A stretch of DNA of 64,000 nucleotides from positions 124,001-188,000 of the forward strand of contig NZ_JAEUAN010000006.1 of the NCBI RefSeq assembly GCF_019511445.1. The letters run 5' to 3'. Under the pieces are notes generated by a model. It made no database searches. It worked only from the letters and a program-made list of their open reading frames with translations, and was not told the origin of the DNA. Below, one piece after another: positions 16,648 to 27,025 of this stretch (position 1 is the stretch's first letter; every line of letters starts with the position of its first letter). Made by a program: the position numbers and the translations under genes. This DNA comes from Aliirhizobium wenxiniae (GTDB lineage: Bacteria; Pseudomonadota; Alphaproteobacteria; Rhizobiales; Rhizobiaceae).

Positions 16648-17260
16648 GTTTTCCCGTATTAGAGCCGGTCAACATGCCGAGCGCGAAGCCGATTATCGTA
16701 GTGATTGTTTTTTCTGCAAAGGCGGTTTTCGTTTTGTCCGTCGAGAAGACATACATCAGGCAGAACACAACCAGCACGAATGAGACCAGCCCGAGGATGA
16801 TGTAAAGAAACATGTTGAGCGAGTGGTCTTCGGCCGGCGCCGTCTGAGCCACTTGTTGGGCGTGAGCAGGGCTGAACACATCGGGTACCAAATCAAGAGA
16901 AGCGCTGCGCTCAACGTAAGGCAGGGAACGCAGCAATTCCTTTGTTGCGGAGATATCCGCCTTCAGGGTCTCCACCAGTTGCACGGCCTTGGGATTGTCC
17001 GCCACCATCTCTTTCAATGTCGCGGCATCCGCGCTTGATTTCTCGAGGCGGTCCAATATCGCTTTATGGTCGATGTCAGAAAGCTGCCAGACGGCGACCT
17101 GTTCTGGCTTCCAAAACCTATAAAGAAGATCGGAGGCCGATCCTGCTATAAGGCTCATCATAAGCGCCGCCATTACTGATGACGCCAGTAGCCGGATTAA
17201 GCTCCTGATCTTTTGGCTCTGCGTTTTTGCCTGGGCGCTTTCAGAATCGTTCTCGGTCAT
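16640..17260 (-). CDS. Membrane protein with coiled-coil linker, convergent with the reverse transcriptase
   Basis: From 17260 (MTENDSESAQAK) the product has 206 residues: a hydrophobic helix at about 25-50 (LIRLLASSVMAALMMSLIAG), a helical periplasmic-type region with ALVETLK-like heptads and a Pro/Ala/Gln linker (FSPAHAQQVAQTAPAE), then two hydrophobic helices at about 140-165 and 180-197. The longer frame to 17359 adds a poor, Cys-rich N-terminus. The last 8 bases overlap the reverse transcriptase stop on the other strand. No family was recognised; it is unclear whether it belongs to the RT module. Confidence 0.6.
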   Translation of the reverse strand: MTENDSESAQAKTQSQKIRSLIRLLASSVMAALMMSLIAGSASDLLYRFWKPEQVAVWQLSDIDHKAILDRLEKSSADAATLKEMVADNPKAVQLVETLKADISATKELLRSLPYVERSASLDLVPDVFSPAHAQQVAQTAPAEDHSLNMFLYIILGLVSFVLVVFCLMYVFSTDKTKTAFAEKTITTIIGFALGMLTGSNTGKLR

Positions 17261-17676
17261 TTTCCCCACCCCGTTGCTACTCGATCTATGGCAATAGTTC
17301 TTGCCACAGAATGACTGAGACGGTGAAGACGCAAATCGGCGATTGCAAATCCACCTCACAAACTCTGCAGATACCAGCGCCGGAAATAGTATCCGCTTTG
17401 CGTCTCCAATTCGGCCAATCGGATCCGACGTTTGAGGGTCTAGAAGCAGACGTTATGTTTTGTTGAAATCTCGTCGCGTTTAATTTCGATCCAGCCCACT
17501 AGCCCCTGGCGGGCTGGGATGGGAGACACAGTGAAATCTTTCGAGCTGAGCGTTGCTAAAACATCTGTATGAGTCGGATCCAATAGACGTGAACACGAGA
17601 TACCCTATAACTTACCGTTGTAGCTAATCCAGATTCGCAAAGTAGGGACGGACTCCAAAGAAGCGCAACGAGGATC
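17261..17676. other. Gap of about 415 bases before the SIR2-APAZ gene
   Basis: No gene is supported. It contains boundary palindrome copy B (17381-17396) and a possible -10 (TATAAC, 17606-17611) for the SIR2-APAZ/Argonaute operon, without a clear -35. Confidence 0.5.
17381..17396. repeat. Module-boundary palindrome, copy B
   Basis: CGGAAATAGTATCCGC, a degenerate version of copy A, with the same downstream CTTTGCG.CTCCA context. It sits between the membrane protein gene and the SIR2-APAZ gene. Confidence 0.55.
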
Positions 17677-19437
17677 ATGATTCAGTCAGAGCTCATTTCT
17701 TTGATCTCGGAACGTCCAGCTCAGTTCGCATGGTTTCTAGGCGCGGGCGCATCACGTACGGCCGGCCTGCCTACAGCCGGTGACATAATCTGGGACATGA
17801 AGCGCCGTTATTACATACGCGAAGAGAACCGCGAGGTGTCGCCGCAGGATGTCCAGAACGATGCTGTTAGATCCACTATTCAGTCCTTCATGGACTCCCG
17901 CGGCTTTCCCGCTTTGTGGTCGGACGAAGAATACTCGACCTATTTCTGGAAGATATTCGGTGCGGACCATGAGCGACAGCGCCGCTATCTCAGGGGCATC
18001 CTATCCGAAGAAAAGGTAACTCTGTCGATCGGCAACCGGGTGCTCGGCGGCCTGCTGACCGCCGGCATGTGCCGAGCCGTCTTTACGACCAACTTCGATA
18101 GCGTCGTGGAGCGGGCGGTAGCCGAAGTCGGCGGTGGGTCGCTGCAGGCATACTCCTTGGAAGGGACAGGGTCCGCCGCCAACGCCTTCCTCAACGAGGA
18201 GTACCCGTTCTACTGCAAGCTACACGGTGACTTCAGGTTCGAAAGCCTGAAGAATTTGAGCGCCGACTTGGCAACGCAGAACGACGAACTGTCGAAAGCT
18301 TTCGTTGCTTCGGGAACGCGCTTCGGCTTGGTCGTTTGCGGCTATAGCGGGCGGGATGCCAGCGTCATGGAACTCATGAGCGATGTTCTCAGTGCGCCTA
18401 ACCCGTTTCCACAGGGCCTATACTGGACTGGGATGAAAGGCTCGCCCGTACATCCAGCGGTAGCAGCCCTGCTTGAGAGAGCCGTGAGTGCGGGCGTGAA
18501 AGCGTCGTACGTCGAGATCGAAACATTTGACGCTTTCATGTCGCGGCTGTGGCGCAGCATCGACGGTAAGCCTGCCGCGGTTGATGCTAAGGTGCGCAAA
18601 GCGCAGTTGACCAGCGTGCAAATCCCGCTGCCGTCCGTTGGAGGCGCCAAGCCACTGATACGCCTGAATGGATTACCGGTGCAGTTGCCTACGCGCTGCC
18701 TAGAGCTGACATTCAAGGTGCCACAGGAATGGGCAGACTTACGGGATGCGGTGCGCGAGTGGCGCCAGTCGATCGTCGTGACTAAAGGCGCGAGCGTCTG
18801 GTGCTGGGGGGCAAGGCGCGACATTGAGGAATGTTTTGGTGACAAGCTTTCAGGCCTAAGCGAAACCGCGCTGCCTGCAGACTATCAGGCGCCCGAGAAT
18901 CTGCACTTCAAGCCCTTCATCGAAGAGGCTTTGATATTGGCGCTGACGAGGGGGCGTCCCTTGCTACCCCGGATGAAGCCGTCTTCCGGGTTCATCATTG
19001 CCGATCCCTATGCGGAGGATGTGGGGAGCTTGAGCCCCTTGCAGCAAATCGTCGGCAAAACTTCCGGAACAATCTCGGGGCTTTTCAGTCCGGTTACCGA
19101 GTTTCGACTTGAGCCGGACAAGGTTCGTTGGGCAGAGTCCTTGCGCGTGTCGCTCGACCGCAAGGAAGGGCGCGACTGGCTATTGCTGGAGCCGGACATC
19201 TGGATTTGGCCGCCGCATGCGCGCGCGGTCGCGACTAACTTCCTAGATGAGCGCAAAGCCAAGCGTTTCAACGGTAAGCACAACGAACTACTGCAGGCAT
19301 GGACGAATATTATACTCGACAGCGATCGGCGCAATGCCGATCTTGCCTTCCGCCCGTTCGAGAACGGCGACGATGCCGAGAACCCGACCTTCAAGGTCAG
19401 CACCCGCACGGCATTCTCTAGGAGGCTCACTGCATGA
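17677..19437 (+). CDS. SIR2-APAZ protein of a short-Argonaute (SPARSA-type) defence system
   Basis: The 586-residue protein has an N-terminal SIR2 NADase domain: FLGAGASR (22-26 for GAGAS, NAD binding), TTNFDSV near 140, KLHGDFRF near 185, and GYSGRD near 225. The C-terminal half (from about 300) has no usual enzyme motifs and is the expected place of the APAZ domain, which holds the Argonaute partner. In SPARSA systems, guide-directed recognition of invader nucleic acid activates SIR2 to destroy NAD+ and stop growth of the infected cell. The stop overlaps the Argonaute start (ATGA). APAZ is inferred from context and length. Confidence 0.85.
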   Translation: MIQSELISLISERPAQFAWFLGAGASRTAGLPTAGDIIWDMKRRYYIREENREVSPQDVQNDAVRSTIQSFMDSRGFPALWSDEEYSTYFWKIFGADHERQRRYLRGILSEEKVTLSIGNRVLGGLLTAGMCRAVFTTNFDSVVERAVAEVGGGSLQAYSLEGTGSAANAFLNEEYPFYCKLHGDFRFESLKNLSADLATQNDELSKAFVASGTRFGLVVCGYSGRDASVMELMSDVLSAPNPFPQGLYWTGMKGSPVHPAVAALLERAVSAGVKASYVEIETFDAFMSRLWRSIDGKPAAVDAKVRKAQLTSVQIPLPSVGGAKPLIRLNGLPVQLPTRCLELTFKVPQEWADLRDAVREWRQSIVVTKGASVWCWGARRDIEECFGDKLSGLSETALPADYQAPENLHFKPFIEEALILALTRGRPLLPRMKPSSGFIIADPYAEDVGSLSPLQQIVGKTSGTISGLFSPVTEFRLEPDKVRWAESLRVSLDRKEGRDWLLLEPDIWIWPPHARAVATNFLDERKAKRFNGKHNELLQAWTNIILDSDRRNADLAFRPFENGDDAENPTFKVSTRTAFSRRLTA

Positions 19438-20840
19438 GTGCTCTTATTTCTGAAGTTGCCGGGTATGCTGCCGTGCCCGAACCAGACCTGCGGTTCGCAG
19501 GCGACAAGCTGGGCAAGCATCCATTGATGGGGCTGATCGCGCACGGCCCCTACGGGATGCGCTACGCATCTCCGAGCAGCCTGCGCCTAGCGCTGCTCGC
19601 GCCCGAGCGGGAAATGCGTAAGCTCCGCGGCCTCGTCGCGGAGCTCCAGCGTCCTGCCAGACCACGGGAGGCCACCAACTATTATCCGAACTATCCCGGC
19701 TTCTCCCAGCTCTTTCGAATACCTATCGCACCGGAGGAAGAGCGCCTGGTGCTGTCGTTTCCGGACGCACTGGATGAGTATGCGCGCGATGGCGCCAAGG
19801 AGCGCCTTGCGGCCGAACTGTTCCAGTGCATCGCCCGGCTCAAAACTTTGCGCAGTTCTTTCGATGTCGCGCTGATCTATCTGCCGCCCAGTTGGGCCAC
19901 CTGCTTTGAAGGTGAGAACTTCGACTTTCACGACTACCTAAAAGCATACTGCGCACCGTCCGACATCCCGATCCAGATCGTGCGTCAGAACAGCTTCGAC
20001 CGGACATGCCGCGCTAATGTCATGTGGGGCCTAAGTGTAGCGGCCTATGCCAAGGCTGGCGGGGTCCCTTGGAAGTTGGCAGGTCTCAATTCCGACGAGG
20101 CCTTCATCGGTATTAGCTATGCCATGAAATCAGATGGCGCGGGCAGCCATTACACAACCTGCTGCAGCCAAGTGTTCGATCCCGATGGAACGGGGTTTCG
20201 CTTTGTAGCTTTCGACACTCGCGCGAGTTCACTCGACAAGCGCAAGAACCCGTACCTTTCATACCTGGACATGCAGGCTGTTCTGTCCCGCAGTTTGGAG
20301 ATTTATCAACGCGCTCATTTCGGCAAGTCGCCGAGCAGGATCACCGTTCACAAGAACACCGAGTTCAAGGAAGAGGAAATTCTCGGCGCCATAGATAGCT
20401 TCCGGGACGGCACCGACGTCGAGTTGGTCCAGATCGTGCGCAACGTGCCGTGGCAGGGGATACGTTACAACATGTACGACAAGCCCGACGGGTATCCCGT
20501 CACGCGCGGCACGTATATCCCGGTCAGTTCCAACGAGGCGCTGCTCTGGACGCAGGGGAGCGTGAAGGGAGTGCACACGCAGGGGCCGACGAAGGATGTT
20601 TACAAGGAGGGTGCGCTCAAGCCCACGCCCTCGCCGGTCCTGGTGCGCCGATTCTCGGGCGAAGGTGGCTGGCATGCGACCTGCACCGGGATCCTCGGCC
20701 TCACCAAAATGGATTGGAACAACAATACACTCTACAAGAAGCTGCCCGTGACCCTAGGCTACTCCAAGGCGTTTGCCGACATTATCCAGCGGAATCCGAT
20801 GATGGTCGATGAAGTGTACGATTTCAGAAACTTCATGTAA
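19434..20840 (+). CDS. Short prokaryotic Argonaute (MID-PIWI)
   Basis: The 468-residue size fits short pAgos, which have only MID and PIWI domains. Visible features are the MID-like region [10 protein letters not shown]...[11 protein letters not shown], then the PIWI start [19 protein letters not shown], where the first catalytic Asp of active PIWI (IGIDVG-like) is replaced by Ser. The central [13 protein letters not shown] and late [29 protein letters not shown] blocks are also typical. Loss of the catalytic tetrad marks it as a guide-binding sensor rather than a nuclease. It is translationally coupled to the SIR2-APAZ gene. Confidence 0.85.
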   Translation: MSALISEVAGYAAVPEPDLRFAGDKLGKHPLMGLIAHGPYGMRYASPSSLRLALLAPEREMRKLRGLVAELQRPARPREATNYYPNYPGFSQLFRIPIAPEEERLVLSFPDALDEYARDGAKERLAAELFQCIARLKTLRSSFDVALIYLPPSWATCFEGENFDFHDYLKAYCAPSDIPIQIVRQNSFDRTCRANVMWGLSVAAYAKAGGVPWKLAGLNSDEAFIGISYAMKSDGAGSHYTTCCSQVFDPDGTGFRFVAFDTRASSLDKRKNPYLSYLDMQAVLSRSLEIYQRAHFGKSPSRITVHKNTEFKEEEILGAIDSFRDGTDVELVQIVRNVPWQGIRYNMYDKPDGYPVTRGTYIPVSSNEALLWTQGSVKGVHTQGPTKDVYKEGALKPTPSPVLVRRFSGEGGWHATCTGILGLTKMDWNNNTLYKKLPVTLGYSKAFADIIQRNPMMVDEVYDFRNFM

Positions 20841-20961
20841 GCCGCATCTATCTGGAAGTCGACAATTGGTACTGTTGTGGCGCTCTTCCGCAAATCCAGC
20901 TGACTGATGCTATTTGCTATCACGACGGAATCTTAATATCTAACGCCAGGGAGGGCAATGA

Positions 20962-21738
20962 ATGGCAAAATCTGGACAACAGGCACCGGAGGCCGATCAG
21001 AAAAAGTTGCTCGAACTGCTCTTGAACACGAGCAAGCTTGAGTCGGATGACCTGAAGTCGCTACTCCTAGCGATGGACAATTTCGATGTCGTAGCGAAGG
21101 TTTTCCTGCTGGAGGGTACTCCATTCGTGTTCGCAAGCAGTCCGATGAAGTATCTGATTTTTCGCGAGCAGGTCGCCGATCGGTTCAAGATCGGCTACCA
21201 GGACGTCTGCATAGTTGGGAGCGCAAAGCTTGGATTCAGCCCGTCTCCCCAGAAATTCGGAAAGCCCTTCGCCGAGACCTCAGACGTAGACGTCGTAATA
21301 ATCTCAAGCGAAATGTTTGACCACGGCACCCACGAGATGTTCAAATATTTGCGGACGTCAGGCCCTGAGCACACATACGACGACAACAAGGCAGTAGAGG
21401 TTGGAGGTCGAGAATGGCGTATGCACAAAGAAGCCATTCGCAACTTCGTATTTGAGAATTTTAACCCCTCGCACTTGCCTGAAGGCAACGAACTGAGAGA
21501 TGAAATATTTGACAACATTTCGTCGACTTCCGCGCTCTTCTTAGCTCTGGAGCCGCAGGTATTCGTCTCGAAAATTCGATGCCGTATCTTCCGTCACTGG
21601 CGAGCAGCGGAATCCTACTATGTAAATACCCTGAGGTCGCTAAAACGGAACTTGCAGCAAGCCGGCAAGGGAAAACATGCCGTTTCGATTGCGGACCTTG
21701 ACGACGACCTAGATGCTGTTGATGTAGAGACCCCGTAG
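20962..21738 (+). CDS. Nucleotidyltransferase-fold protein (unassigned family)
   Basis: ATG 20962 follows AGGGAGGG by 7 bases. The 258-residue product contains VCIVGSAKLGF...SDVDVVIIS at about 84-116, a Pol-beta-type nucleotidyltransferase signature: the GS motif followed by D-x-D. A third acidic residue is not clearly placed. C-terminal residues (200-240) are helical with basic patches (CRIFRHWRAAES, LRSLKRNLQQ). Such folds occur in toxin (MNT), CBASS synthase and tRNA-modifying proteins, but this one matches none clearly. It lies in the same direction as the SIR2-Ago pair and the methyltransferase-like gene, 121 bases after the former. Confidence 0.65.
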   Translation: MAKSGQQAPEADQKKLLELLLNTSKLESDDLKSLLLAMDNFDVVAKVFLLEGTPFVFASSPMKYLIFREQVADRFKIGYQDVCIVGSAKLGFSPSPQKFGKPFAETSDVDVVIISSEMFDHGTHEMFKYLRTSGPEHTYDDNKAVEVGGREWRMHKEAIRNFVFENFNPSHLPEGNELRDEIFDNISSTSALFLALEPQVFVSKIRCRIFRHWRAAESYYVNTLRSLKRNLQQAGKGKHAVSIADLDDDLDAVDVETP

Positions 21739-21960
21739 AGATAGGATGTTGCGACGTGGTCCAGGTCGTAGCCGCGTGTGCTGAGACTGAACTTTACCAG
21801 GTACAGCTAGCGGATGGATCTTCCTGGAACTTCGCGGCCTTAGCTTTTACTGCAACAACATCTGTCAGATGGACTGGCTACGATTGCCGGCTCCGACGCT
21901 TGGCAACAGTCGCAGCCGAAAATATCGCTAGCCAAAACCGACACCTCACATAATCGAGCG

Positions 21961-23760
21961 ATGATGTCTGCTTCCCAGCCCCCATCCTACAACCAGCCCA
22001 CCAAAGACCAAGCCCGGAGACTTTCCCTCACCCATGCCGTCCAACTGGTGACGTCGCGACGCGACGCTGCGGCGATCGTGCCGAGCGACCATCCAGAGCG
22101 CGTGCGTGAAGCCCTGCTAAACAGCGAGATTGAGGGCGACCAACTAGCAGGCGAGGCCTGCGAGGACGAAGACCTAATTTCTTGGCGAACGTTCCGCGCC
22201 TCGGCCATAGGCACTCGGAAACCAGACGAGATCACCATTGCTTACCTTGCGGGTCCAGAACCACAGAACGATCTTGGGGTACTGCTGGAGCTGGGGGTGC
22301 GGCCTGAGAACATCTGGGCGTTCGAGGTCGAGGAGAAGGTCGCGAGCCAGGGTCTCGCCATTCTGCGCGAGCTGAAGGCACGCGGCGTAAAATTCATTCC
22401 GGCGAGTATTGAGGATTATTTCATCGGCACGCCACGGCGTTTCGACATCGTTTACTTCGATGCCTGTGGCCCGTTTCCAAGCCGCAGTTCCAACACCGCC
22501 CGCGTCCTGGCCACAATGTTCCGGCATTGCGCGTTGGCTCCGCTAGGAGTGCTCGTCAGCAACTTCGCCCGGCCGGACGTTTCCGCCGCTGAGGATCTTG
22601 ATCGTTATAGCTTCCTCGTCGCCGCCTACCTCTACCCTAAGAGCTTTTTGGAGTCGGAAGAGGGAGGCAGCGTGGAGGGGGCCCAAGCCCATAGCTATTT
22701 GTTCAATCTCTCGCGCGAAGCCGTGGAAGAATGGGGCGACGACGAGCCACCCGAGGATTTCATCGACGAGGTCAGGGCTAACTTTGATCGCTACTATGGT
22801 CTGTTCATCACGCGAAGCCTAATGGACTTAGCGACTATTATCGCGCCGATGGCTCGCCTGCTGAGCAGCGACCTGTGGAAGGTTGCCTTCAACGACGACC
22901 TCAAGGCGGCCATCGCTCGTGGAAAGCGCCTGGTCGTCTTCAACGAAGAGGCGCTTGGAAGCAACAACAATGACGAATTCGACGATCCAGACGTAGCCGT
23001 CGATGAAACTGACGATGAGATGGACGTTGCCGACAAGATCTGGGATGCGGGAGGTGACCTAGACGAAGAGGCGATGAGCGAGCATGTGGATTGCGATGGC
23101 GACGCTATTGGCGAATCTGAGCGTTTTTCATTACTCTGGACGTTGGCCGCCTGTGGTTTCTATCCGGTTGATAGCAACTTTGGGCCGCCTCCCGCTGGCG
23201 CCGATAAGCTGATCAAGGATTGGCACCGAGCCTTGGTTGGTAAGCTACCCATTCCGCATATCAAGGACCTTAAAGACCTTATGGCCGTCTACTACGCGTG
23301 GCGCGAGGACCACATATTGTGGTCAGAAGCGATGCAGCGCATCAGCCAGTTTCCGTACCGGGCACGTATGCCTTTCCTTTGCGATGTCCCCACGTCCGAA
23401 ATCGGCTTCTATCCAACATTCGCCCAGCTTGCCTACCCAACTCACCCGAACGTGCGTGAGACCCGGCGTTTCCGATATGTAGCCGAAACCAAAGTGACGC
23501 CTATGTTTGTGGACGTCATCGCGTTTGATGAATGCCGCTACGTCCACGATTGGATCTCGGCCCTGCATCTAACACCCGAAGACTGGACCGATCTTTCGGC
23601 GCAGTTGAGCTTTCGCTTCGCGCTCGACGGAATTGCCAAGGACAAACGCTGGCTTGGGGAGGATTTTCTCTATGGGTGTCACGCGGTCGGCGAGAGCGCG
23701 GATTTCCCGGCTAGTGACCTGAAATTGCGAGAGGATCTATCGTCAGGCTCGACGAGTTAG
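21961..23760 (+). CDS. Large methyltransferase-like protein of unknown function
   Basis: The 599-residue protein (ATG 21961 or 21964) has a Rossmann-like block at about 95-205: ITIAYLAGPEPQNDLGVLLELG, WAFEVEEKVASQG, FIPASIEDYF, RFDIVYFDACGPF and LAPLGVLVSNFARPD. The order of strands (glycine-poor motif I, acidic residue after strand 2, D before strand 4) resembles class I SAM methyltransferases, though the GxGxG is missing. A very acidic segment follows (about 335-375: DEFDDPDVAVDETDDEMD). The remaining C-terminal 230 residues are not recognised. It could act with the nucleotidyltransferase upstream. Confidence 0.6.
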   Translation: MMSASQPPSYNQPTKDQARRLSLTHAVQLVTSRRDAAAIVPSDHPERVREALLNSEIEGDQLAGEACEDEDLISWRTFRASAIGTRKPDEITIAYLAGPEPQNDLGVLLELGVRPENIWAFEVEEKVASQGLAILRELKARGVKFIPASIEDYFIGTPRRFDIVYFDACGPFPSRSSNTARVLATMFRHCALAPLGVLVSNFARPDVSAAEDLDRYSFLVAAYLYPKSFLESEEGGSVEGAQAHSYLFNLSREAVEEWGDDEPPEDFIDEVRANFDRYYGLFITRSLMDLATIIAPMARLLSSDLWKVAFNDDLKAAIARGKRLVVFNEEALGSNNNDEFDDPDVAVDETDDEMDVADKIWDAGGDLDEEAMSEHVDCDGDAIGESERFSLLWTLAACGFYPVDSNFGPPPAGADKLIKDWHRALVGKLPIPHIKDLKDLMAVYYAWREDHILWSEAMQRISQFPYRARMPFLCDVPTSEIGFYPTFAQLAYPTHPNVRETRRFRYVAETKVTPMFVDVIAFDECRYVHDWISALHLTPEDWTDLSAQLSFRFALDGIAKDKRWLGEDFLYGCHAVGESADFPASDLKLREDLSSGSTS

Positions 23761-23980
23761 GCGTCGATCAGCGCTGGCTATTCACCAGAACCATCCCCCT
23801 GGCCGACCTTCTGCCGCCGCGCCGCCGTCCGAAAGGTCGCGAACTGCGGGAAAGCCAGCCCGACAAAAAGCGCGCCTGGGGAGCCTCGCGTTGCGCTTGG
23901 AGTGCTGAACGCCCGCTTGGAGCTGTGCTTGCTCCGAATGCTGCCCGTCTGATGTCGACCCCAAACAGTCCCATCTACAC

Positions 23981-23996
23981 CGGCAATAATTTCCGC
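23981..23996. repeat. Module-boundary palindrome, copy C
   Basis: CGGCAATAATTTCCGC differs from copy D (32491) at a single base out of 16. It stands 113 bases before the start of the type I restriction operon, while copy D stands 5 bases after the end of that operon. Confidence 0.6.
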
Positions 23997-24064
23997 CCCC
24001 ACGTGCACCGCAACTCGAACGCGTAGTCCCTCCTTTACACATCCAGAGCCGCTATCTTATTGTC

Positions 24065-24082
24065 CCCCAAAATGATTTGGGG
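24065..24082. promoter_or_regulatory. Hairpin covering the hsdM ribosome binding site
   Basis: CCCCAAA-ATGA-TTTGGGG is a perfect 7-base stem with a 4-base loop. The right arm contains the first part of the GGGGAGA that serves as ribosome binding site for GTG 24094. It may limit hsdM translation, or act as an operator palindrome for a controller; both are inferences. Confidence 0.5.
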
Positions 24083-24093
24083 AGACTGCCCTG

Positions 24094-25653
24094 GTGGCGA
24101 AAGAGAATAATGGTGACCTCGGCTTCACGGCCGAGCTTTTCAAGGCTGCAGATAAGCTCCGGGGCAATCTGGAGCCTTCCGAATACAAGCATGTCGCGCT
24201 TGGCCTCATTTTCCTGAAATACATTTCCGATGCCTTTGACGGGCTTCATGCGAAGCTGATCGCTGACAAGTACGCGGATGCGGAAGACCCGGAGGAATAT
24301 CTCGCGGAAAATGTCTTCTGGGTGCCGAAGGAGGCCCGGTGGGGACATCTACAGGCCAATGCCAAACGGCCCGAGATCGGCAAGCTGATCGATGAGGCGA
24401 TGGAGGCGATTGAGCGCTTCCCGTCGAACGAGGGGCTGAAGGGCGTTCTGCCGAAGAACTATGCCCGCCCGACGCTGAACAAGACGATGCTGGGCGAGCT
24501 CATCGACCTCTTTTCCAACATTGGCCTGCATGACAGCAAGGATACGGCCAAGGATCTGCTGGGCCGGGTCTACGAATATTTCCTCTCGGGCTTTGCAAGC
24601 TCGGAAGGCAAGCGCGGCGGCGAGTTCTTCACGCCCCGTTCCGTGGTGCGCACCCTGGTCGAGATGCTGGAGCCCTATAAAGGCCGCGTCTATGACCCCT
24701 GCTGCGGTTCGGGCGGCATGTTCGTGCAGTCGGAAAAGTTCATCGAGGAGCATGGCGGGCGGCGCAATGACATTGCCGTCTATGGCCAGGAGATCAACCA
24801 CACCACTTGGCGTCTGGCCAAGATGAACCTCGCCGTGCAGGGCATCGATGCCGATATCCGCTGGAACAACGAGGGCAGTTTCCACCGCGATGAACTGCCG
24901 GACCTGAAGGCCGATTTCATCCTCGCCAACCCGCCCTTCAACATTTCCGATTGGGGCGGCGAGCGGCTGGCGGAGGATGCCCGATGGAAGTTCGGCAGGC
25001 CGCCAAACGGCAACGCCAACTTCGGCTGGCTGCAGCACATCATCCACCACCTTGCCCCGCGCGGGACGGCGGGTGTGGTGCTGGCCAATGGCTCCATGTC
25101 CTCTCAACAATCCGGCGAAGGCGAGATCCGCAAGGCGATGATCGAGGCGGATCAGGTGGATTGCATGGTGGCTCTCCCGGGCCAGCTTTTCTATTCCACC
25201 CAGATCCCCGCCTGCCTCTGGATCCTTGCCCGCGACAAAAGCGCCAATGGCCACCGTGACCGGCGCGGCGAAATCCTCTTCATCGATGCCCGCAAGCTCG
25301 GCTTCATGGTGGACCGCGTGCGCCGCGAGTTCACGGCAGAGGATGTCGAAAAGATCGCAGACACCTATCATCGCTGGCGCTCGAAGCCGGAAACGCGGGC
25401 GAAAAATGGCTGGGCGGACTATGCGGACGAGCCGGGTTTCTGCAAATCCGCCAGTCTGGATGAGGTGCGAAGCCATGGCCACGTGCTGACGCCGGGGCGC
25501 TATGTGGGGGCAGCGGATGCCGAGGATGATGGGGTGACGTTCGCGGAGAAATTTGAGGGGCTGAGGGAGACGCTATCGCACCAGTTTGAGCAGGGGCGGA
25601 AGTTGGAAGAAAGGATTTCGTCTTTGCTATCGCAGGTGCGAACTAATGGTTGA
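24094..25653 (+). CDS. hsdM: Type I restriction-modification system, methyltransferase subunit
   Basis: GTG 24094 follows GGGGAGA by about 9 bases. The 519-residue protein has the HsdM N-terminal domain ([33 protein letters not shown] reduced), AdoMet motif [16 protein letters not shown] at about 200, and the N6-adenine motif [12 protein letters not shown] at about 282. HsdM with HsdS methylates host DNA at a bipartite site and is needed for restriction. Complete length and motifs suggest activity. It overlaps hsdS by 8 bases. Confidence 0.95.
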   Translation: MAKENNGDLGFTAELFKAADKLRGNLEPSEYKHVALGLIFLKYISDAFDGLHAKLIADKYADAEDPEEYLAENVFWVPKEARWGHLQANAKRPEIGKLIDEAMEAIERFPSNEGLKGVLPKNYARPTLNKTMLGELIDLFSNIGLHDSKDTAKDLLGRVYEYFLSGFASSEGKRGGEFFTPRSVVRTLVEMLEPYKGRVYDPCCGSGGMFVQSEKFIEEHGGRRNDIAVYGQEINHTTWRLAKMNLAVQGIDADIRWNNEGSFHRDELPDLKADFILANPPFNISDWGGERLAEDARWKFGRPPNGNANFGWLQHIIHHLAPRGTAGVVLANGSMSSQQSGEGEIRKAMIEADQVDCMVALPGQLFYSTQIPACLWILARDKSANGHRDRRGEILFIDARKLGFMVDRVRREFTAEDVEKIADTYHRWRSKPETRAKNGWADYADEPGFCKSASLDEVRSHGHVLTPGRYVGAADAEDDGVTFAEKFEGLRETLSHQFEQGRKLEERISSLLSQVRTNG

Positions 25654-27025
25654 GCCTTTGTTTCCAGTGCCTGTCGGTTGGCAAGTCACCACCGTAGCGG
25701 AAATCGCAGCACGTGGGGGTGGCGACGTCCAGACTGGTCCGTTCGGAAGTCAACTTCATGCCGCTGACTATGTGGAACAGGGCATCCCGTCTGTTATGCC
25801 GCAGAACATTGGCGACAATGCCATCTCGGAAGAAGGGATAGCGAGGATCAGTGTCGAAGATGCTAAACGCTTGACGCGCTACCGTCTCCGAACCGGAGAC
25901 ATCGTTTATAGCCGTCGTGGAGACGTCGAAAAGCGCTCACTCGTTAGGCCGAATAATGACGGTTGGCTATGTGGCACAGGTTGCTTGCGAATCCGCTTCG
26001 GTGAAGGCCACGTGCTTCCTGAGTACGCAGCATATTACCTGGCTCATCCGGCGGCGAAGGCATGGGTAGTTCAACATGCGGTTGGGGCGACGATGCCGAA
26101 CCTCAACACAACAATCCTCGGATTGCTTCCGTTTGTCCTTCCACCAATGCCAGAGCAAATATCGATTGCTCGCATCCTCGGCTCCCTTGACGACAAGATC
26201 GAATTGAACCGGCGGATGAACGAGACGCTGGAGGCGATGGCGCAAGCGGTCTTCCGCGACTGCTTCGTGGATTTCGGCCCCACCCGCCGCAAACTGGAAG
26301 GCGCAACCGATCCCCTCACCATCATGGGCGGCCTCGTGCAGGATGCAGAGCGGGCACAAGCTCTTGCCGATCTGTTCCCGGCCGCGCTTGGGGATGATGG
26401 GTTGCCGGAGGGGTGGGAAAGCAAGCCTCTCCTGGATCAGGCAAACTGGGTCAATGGTGCAGCGTACAAGAACATGCACTTCTCTGATGGTCCTGATGCG
26501 CTTCCGGTGGTGAAAATCGCCGAACTCAAAAATGGCGTTACGAGCAGCACAAAACGCACCGCTACAGCGCTGGGAGAAAGGTATCGGATCTCCGACGGTG
26601 AACTGCTGTTTTCGTGGTCGGGCAATCCAGATACGTCAATTGATGCGTTTGTGTGGATCGGCGGCGACGCATGGCTCAACCAGCACATATTCGCGGTTAG
26701 GGAAAATGGCACCCGCTCAAGAGCGGCACTTTATGTACTTCTCAAAGCTCTGATGCCGCAATTTGCCGAATTGGCGCGAAACAAACAGACCACCGGTCTT
26801 GGGCATGTGACTAAGGAAGACATGAAGCGATTGGAGATTGCCGTAGCGCCGGGCCCGGTGGAGGCGGCCTTTGAAGAGGTCATCACTCCCATCTTCAATC
26901 TGATTGTCAGCAAGCTGTTTGAAAACCGCACCCTCGCAGCCACCCGCGAACTACTCCTCCCAAAGCTGATGTATGGCGAAATCCGCCTGTCCGAAGCGGA
27001 ATACCTGATGGAGGCGGCGCAGTGA
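25646..27025 (+). CDS. hsdS: Type I restriction-modification system, specificity subunit
   Basis: ATG 25646 ([12 protein letters not shown]) overlaps the hsdM stop; the frame open from 25586 reads through hsdM. The 459-residue protein has two target-recognition domains, starting near residues 5 ([10 protein letters not shown]) and 248 ([10 protein letters not shown]). Each is followed by a conserved helical region ([35 protein letters not shown] reduced to its first instance at about 165-205, and [26 protein letters not shown] at the end). The two domains read the two halves of the target. The recognised sequence cannot be predicted. Confidence 0.92.
   Translation: MVEPLFPVPVGWQVTTVAEIAARGGGDVQTGPFGSQLHAADYVEQGIPSVMPQNIGDNAISEEGIARISVEDAKRLTRYRLRTGDIVYSRRGDVEKRSLVRPNNDGWLCGTGCLRIRFGEGHVLPEYAAYYLAHPAAKAWVVQHAVGATMPNLNTTILGLLPFVLPPMPEQISIARILGSLDDKIELNRRMNETLEAMAQAVFRDCFVDFGPTRRKLEGATDPLTIMGGLVQDAERAQALADLFPAALGDDGLPEGWESKPLLDQANWVNGAAYKNMHFSDGPDALPVVKIAELKNGVTSSTKRTATALGERYRISDGELLFSWSGNPDTSIDAFVWIGGDAWLNQHIFAVRENGTRSRAALYVLLKALMPQFAELARNKQTTGLGHVTKEDMKRLEIAVAPGPVEAAFEEVITPIFNLIVSKLFENRTLAATRELLLPKLMYGEIRLSEAEYLMEAAQ

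Larger units (their letters stand above)
23761..24093. other. Gap of about 330 bases before hsdM
   Basis: Overlapping arginine-rich frames on the minus strand have no coding character. The spacer holds boundary palindrome copy C (23981-23996) and the hairpin at 24065-24082 just before hsdM. Confidence 0.5.

Noticed and set aside
21756..21953. A 65-codon frame between the nucleotidyltransferase and methyltransferase-like genes
   Set aside because: Weak start, no domain, no coupling to neighbours.
24349..25482. A 377-codon minus-strand frame
   Set aside because: Antisense to hsdM, no start signal and no recognisable domain.
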